This document shows, piece by piece, positions 59,904 through 64,000 of a stretch of DNA of 64,000 nucleotides. Within the stretch, counting starts at the first letter, position 1; the number at the start of each line of letters is the position of its first letter. The DNA is from Anaeramoeba flamelloides (Eukaryota > Metamonada > Anaeramoebidae): assembly GCA_027625915.1 (NCBI GenBank), contig JANTQA010000047.1:13268001-13332000 (forward strand), read 5' to 3'. Position numbers and translations under genes: made by a program. The notes under the pieces are model-generated. The model searched no databases. It worked only from the letters and a program-made list of their open reading frames with translations, and was not told the DNA's origin.

Positions 59904-60021
59904 TTCTGACCTTTACCAAGCTTTTCCTTTTTCAAAGTGTTAGGAAATGTTTGAAAGGGTTGGGAATTGTATTCAAGTGTTTGAAAAGTTAGAAATACTC
60001 CTAGCTTGGTAAAGATCAGAA
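59904..60021. repeat. 118-bp hairpin just upstream of the cyclophilin gene
   Basis: TTCTGACCTTTACCAAGCT at the left is the near-perfect inverse of AGCTTGGTAAAGATCAGAA at the right (one mismatch). Weaker pairing continues inward (TTTCAAAGTGTTAGGAAA with the TTTGAAAAGTTAGAAA side). It ends about 120 bp before the ATG. It could be a small MITE or a 5'-UTR/promoter structure. Confidence 0.65.
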
Positions 60022-60144
60022 GATTTTTTGTGGTTTAATTTAATACAGATAAATAAATCATTTTTTCATTCTTCAGCAAATTTGTTAATTTCTTTCATAC
60101 TTTACTTTTTCACAAGAAAGGCTAATAATTATTCAAAACAATTA

Positions 60145-60987
60145 ATGAGCAAAAGCCGTCATAAAAATAAAAGAAGAAATGATGTCAGAATGAATCCCTC
60201 GATCAAGGGCAATTATGTCAAAGGAAATGGTTTTGTAAAAATGAAGACAAATTTGGGTGATCTTACTTTTGAATTGTATTGTGAAGAAACACCTTTAACG
60301 TGCGAAAACTTTTTAACATTGTGCACACGTGGCTATTATGATGGAATCAATTTCCATCGGCTGATAAAAAACTTTATGATCCAAGGTGGTGATCCACTGG
60401 GCACAGGCACTGGAGGGGAGTCAATTTGGGGAGGCAATTTCCAAGATGAATTTGTTAACCACCTTATCCATGGAACAAGAGGGATACTTTCCATGGCAAA
60501 CTCTGGCAAGAGCACGAACCGATCACAATTCTTTATCACATTCGCCCCCGCCCACCACCTTGATGGGAAGCACACAGTCTTTGGGAAGCTTATTGCAGGC
60601 GCTAGGGTATTAAGAAAGATTGAAAACATTCCGACAAATTCAAAAAATAGACCACACACCCCAATCAAAATCGTCTCAACAACAATCGTTAGTAACCCAT
60701 TTATTGAAGTGGACAGATTCCTCGAAGAAAAAATGAAAAAACAAAACATTAAAAATGAAAAGGGAAACCACAACCAATCACAAAAATCAAATTTAGACAA
60801 GAACCAACAAAATTATAGCAAAATCAAAAATGAAAAAGACTATCAAAACAATAACCAAAATAAAATCAATTTAAACGAAAAAGAAAAGATTCGTAAAAGA
60901 AAAAATTCTCTTGAAGACACAAATGACAATGTTAAAAAAAGTAGAATTTATCGCCAATCTTCTCAAAAAAATAGAAAAGATTATTAA
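60145..60987 (+). CDS. PPIL2-type cyclophilin without visible U-box
   Basis: 280 residues, single exon. It is a peptidyl-prolyl cis-trans isomerase; the PPIL2 group is nuclear and spliceosome-associated. The domain spans residues about 28-190: FHRLIKNFMIQGGDP (catalytic Arg), GTGTGGES, GILSMANSG, SQFFITFA and LDGKHTVFGKL. The Trp that binds cyclosporin in CypA is replaced by His (HHLDGKH; human PPIL2 has Tyr). The closest pattern is PPIL2: GTGTGGES, the ILSMANSG..SNRSQFFITF-like stretch, and a terminal TTIV..PF.EV matching TTVFVDPYEE. PPIL2 proteins normally carry an N-terminal U-box of about 250 residues; here only a short basic segment (SKSRHKNKRR) precedes the domain. The tail is Lys/Asn-rich. 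The start is the Met at 60145; an in-frame extension to 60028 looks non-coding. Confidence 0.9.
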   Translation: MSKSRHKNKRRNDVRMNPSIKGNYVKGNGFVKMKTNLGDLTFELYCEETPLTCENFLTLCTRGYYDGINFHRLIKNFMIQGGDPLGTGTGGESIWGGNFQDEFVNHLIHGTRGILSMANSGKSTNRSQFFITFAPAHHLDGKHTVFGKLIAGARVLRKIENIPTNSKNRPHTPIKIVSTTIVSNPFIEVDRFLEEKMKKQNIKNEKGNHNQSQKSNLDKNQQNYSKIKNEKDYQNNNQNKINLNEKEKIRKRKNSLEDTNDNVKKSRIYRQSSQKNRKDY

Positions 60988-61479
60988 GATTGTTTTAATA
61001 AAATTGAAAAACAAATATTTAAAATTACTGCATTTTTCTTTTCATTGTTTCCTTAAATTTACAGAACCAAATAACCCGTGTTTTTCAAACTTTAACTCAT
61101 TACTAAAATTTAACTCTGCTCAAAATATTGTGTATCACAGTCGAAATAAAAGAAACAAATTAATAGGATGGTAACAACATTTAAACAAGAAATAGGGTTA
61201 TTTAAAATACATTTTAAAAAAGAATTATGAAGATATGGAAAGATTAAATTGTAAATTTTTTGACAAAAAAATTTTAATTTTTTCGACTGTTCAAAGAAAA
61301 CCAGTTTTATTACAAAGTCTGTTGATAAATGAGGAAATTTTTGAAACAAAAGCGTTTAATTCTTTTTGGACCTTTTACATTATTCAAAAGACCTATCTTC
61401 AAAACCAATTTATAACAAAAAGCAGAAAACAATTATTTTATTTGACAAAATTTGCCAAGATTATAAAACATTTTACTGT
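60988..61479. other. 3' flank of the cyclophilin gene
   Basis: A 100-codon plus frame at 61235-61537 overlaps the repeat arm that follows and is unrecognised. Confidence 0.4.
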
Positions 61480-62935
61480 TGCGGAAAAAAATTGTGAAAC
61501 GGAAAAAAAGTGGGGCACTAATTTTGTCAAAAATTAAAAATTTAATTGTAAAAATTAGTAAAACTTATCAAAACCACCTGAATTTTTTGAAGATAATAAG
61601 AATCCAAATGGGGTTTAAAGCTTTTTAAGAAGTATAGTACCTAACTTAGATTTTCTTCATTCCAATTACATCAAGATCCTTCAAATAAACTCCATTTCAC
61701 TCAAAGTGGCCCAGCCAAAAATGAAAAAGTCACTTTATTTAAAAGAATCAACCAAACTTAGATTGTTTAGAAATACGAGAAATAATAAACTTCAGGATTA
61801 GGGTCGATAATCATAAAAGAAAAGTCTGAACAAACCATAAATTTCAAAAAAAAAAAAAAAATGTTAAAAAAATTTTTTAGGCCCGTTTCATTGGAACGTC
61901 TCTTGAAAATTTTCTCTATTCCTTTAGGAAATTACAATTGTTGACAATAAGATTTTTTACTTGTAAATGTATGAATTGTAAAAAGAACATACAAAGCTTA
62001 ATTTTTCTTAATGTTTATTTCGTTTTTCAAACAAAGGTTTTTTTTCAAATTGATTTTTTGAAAAAACAATAAAAAAGAAAAGAAGAAAAAAACAAAAAGC
62101 AAAATACAAAAAAAAAAAAATTTACAAAATGAGAAAAAATGATTTTGATCTAAAAATTGAAATTTTAGTTTGAGAAGAATAATGAATTAAACTCATAGAA
62201 TGTATTCTATTTCTTCAATAAAACTGGGTCCCTTTGACCGAAAAAGAGTATAATTTCTTAACAATTAAAATTTCATTTTAGATTATAAATAGTGGCAAAA
62301 ATGACTAAAAAGCACTTTTTCGGATCATTCATATCTGGTAAATTACGGCTTTCAGAGACAACCCTTAATATTTAATCTGAATAATTTTGTGAGTACTCGA
62401 GAAAAATTCGATTCGTGTTAAGATAAAGCAATTGTGAAAATGACCAATTTCTGATTTTTCGATTTTTCATTGTAAATCTTAATAGAACCTTTCAACTTCA
62501 TTTTTTTTAAAAATAGCATTGAATATCAAGATTAAGGATTAAAGAACCAAGGGTATAAATCTAAAATTCAAAGAACTAACCCAAGAAATACTTATTTTTA
62601 AAATAACATTTAAAATGACAAAGATAAAAAATAGTGATATTTTTTCATTTCTGCGAAGATGTAGTTTTATAATAAGAAGTTTGAGTTTGAAAGACATTCT
62701 TATTGGACTATCTTGATGAAATTGAAATGAATAAAATCTAAGTTAGATACTATACTTCCTAAAAGGTTTTAATCCCCATATTTGGATTCTCATTATCTTG
62801 AAAAAATTTTGGTGGTTTTGATCTGTTTAACAATATGTTGACTATTAAATTTTTATTTTTTAACAAAATGAGTGTCCCACTTTTTTTCAGTTTCACAATT
62901 TTTTTCCGCAACAGTAAAATATCATTTTTTGAATT
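61480..62935. repeat. Inverted repeat Z flanking element Y
   Basis: The arms 61480-61685 and 62690-62935 are reverse complements (GTTGCGGAAAAAAATTGTGA; ATCTAAGTTAGATACTATAC on the right arm). The left arm abuts element Y copy 2; the right arm begins about 440 bp beyond it. A third arm copy is at 37940-38030. Confidence 0.65.
61686..62252 (+). mobile_element. TIR element Y, copy 2 (better ends)
   Basis: 567 bp. Left end TAAACTCCATTTCACTCAAA then GTGGCCCAG; right end, inverted, TATACTCTTTTTCGGTCAAA then GGGACCCAG. The body matches 33570-34124. Non-coding. The inner TIR motif TCAAAG.G.CCCAG is shared with element X. Confidence 0.75.
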
Positions 62936-64000
62936 GTAACAAAAAAACAAATTTACAGTTCAAGAAAAAAATTGTCAAATCGATTTTGATGATAAAATAG
63001 AAGTGAAAACGAAAATTTTTCAATTATTTTTTTACTTATTTTTCACAGATCAAAGAAGATATCTCGATCCCTAAATCCCTCAAACTCGATTAATACAGTT
63101 TGTTAAAATCTTAAGGGAGTATCTACATCACAAGACAAGTTAATAATTCGATAGAGATGAGAAAAGAGTATTTTATTTTGGTGATGTGTGATCGTTGATT
63201 CTCTAAAAATTTTTTTAAAAAATTATTTGATATTTTTTTTTTTTATAATGTTAATAAAAAACAAGAGAAAAGAATTGATAAAATTGGTTTGATTTTTATT
63301 TTTTTATAATAATAATTTTTTTTGGGAGAAGATTATTTTAGATTCTTATAATAAAACTTATGGCTATTTTGTGATTTAAAATTAGATAAAATATAATCAT
63401 ATATACTTCTCCAATTCCACCATATTCAAGTGTTTGAAACCCTAACCAATATGTTTTGGGATAATTATTCTTTTTTTTGGAATACTTCTAACTGTAAAAA
63501 TTCCCATTCATATTTACTTTTGTGATTCTTCCAATTGTAATGTTGTTTCTCTACTTAAATACAATCCATTTATCCCAAATGTAACTGATAAAAAAAATCT
63601 TTCTTATGTTTTTGTTCTCATGAAAAAAAAAATTCAAAAATGATGAAAAAATAACAAATTAAAAAATTGAATATCGCTATAAAATATTGAGATAAGGATA
63701 AAATATAAGTCATTCAAAATCGAAACACTATTTTAAGTAATTCAACTCAACATTCTATTGTGACAATTTCTTTGAGACTTTGAAAAAAAAAATTTAAAAA
63801 ATCTAATGAACGAAGTACTTTAAATAATAAAAATCAATGAGTTAACCCAAGTGGAAAATTTTATTTTCTGATCCTCTTCAAAATTACAAAAAAGTGAAAA
63901 ATTTTCCTTTACCATATTTACTCTCTTAAAGCTAATTTGTTATCAATAAAAAGATCATAGCATCAAACTATACAAAAAAAGTAATTAAATTTTTGATAAA
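62936..64000. other. AT-rich end of window
   Basis: No gene or recognisable element seen. Confidence 0.45.

Noticed and set aside
60336-60800. 154-codon minus frame opposite the cyclophilin
   Set aside because: Shadow of a conserved gene on the plus strand.

Overview
The window is extremely AT-rich (intergenic DNA is mostly A/T runs) and eukaryotic. It has spliced genes, a nuclear-type tRNA-Lys, LINE and SINE retroposons, Tc1/mariner-like MITEs, and proteins with long Lys/Asn/Asp/Glu tracts. The family mix is a PP4 regulatory subunit 3, an Rxt3-type histone-deacetylase subunit, a PPIL2-like cyclophilin and a mostly prokaryotic DUF1015 protein. This suggests a free-living, possibly anaerobic, amoeboid or flagellate protist (Anaeramoeba-like). 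That identity is inference only; nothing in the window proves it.

Layout. A coiled-coil gene runs off the left edge (1-660, minus). From 2.55 to 5.7 kb lies a 5'-truncated LINE with perfect 16-bp target-site duplications (TSDs) and a MITE nested inside it. PP4R3 (15332 to 6871, minus) is split by a 4.7-kb intron that carries a SINE and two kinds of duplicated DNA. The Rxt3-like gene (23705 to 18356, minus) is split by a 2.9-kb intron holding a LINE relic, itself interrupted by a decanucleotide/hairpin insertion. A probable pseudogene lies at 26.5-27.5 kb. A 189-aa four-pass membrane protein gene lies at 31.2-31.9 kb. From 27.7 to 39.3 kb the DNA is a mosaic of mobile elements: LINE 3' fragments, islands of short hairpins, TIR elements, and a 2.4-kb element with about 600-bp inverted arms. 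tRNA-Lys(UUU) is at 39953-40024. A three-exon gene (46651 to 42284, minus) encodes a winged-helix-like, Gln-rich nuclear protein. From 47 to 54.3 kb there are more MITEs and LINE relics. The DUF1015 gene (56385 to 54769) and the cyclophilin gene (60145 to 60987) point away from each other across 3.8 kb with no convincing gene. The right end carries an inverted repeat around another TIR element.

How the genes fit together. Three of the main genes are nuclear regulators: a phosphatase targeting subunit, an HDAC-complex subunit and a putative E2F-like factor. They are separate transcription units with no operon logic. Their gene models were assembled by hand by matching intron phase across exons. 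Every proposed junction below is phase-consistent, but none has transcript support here.

The most unusual signal is the family of hairpin islands. These are runs of 75-85 bp foldbacks bounded by GTTAG...CTAAC and often preceded by a 10-bp tandem array (unit GTAGAGTGCC). Paired loci in the window give an empty-site comparison showing that they insert. One hairpin is flanked by a perfect 10-bp direct repeat, the same length as the tandem unit.
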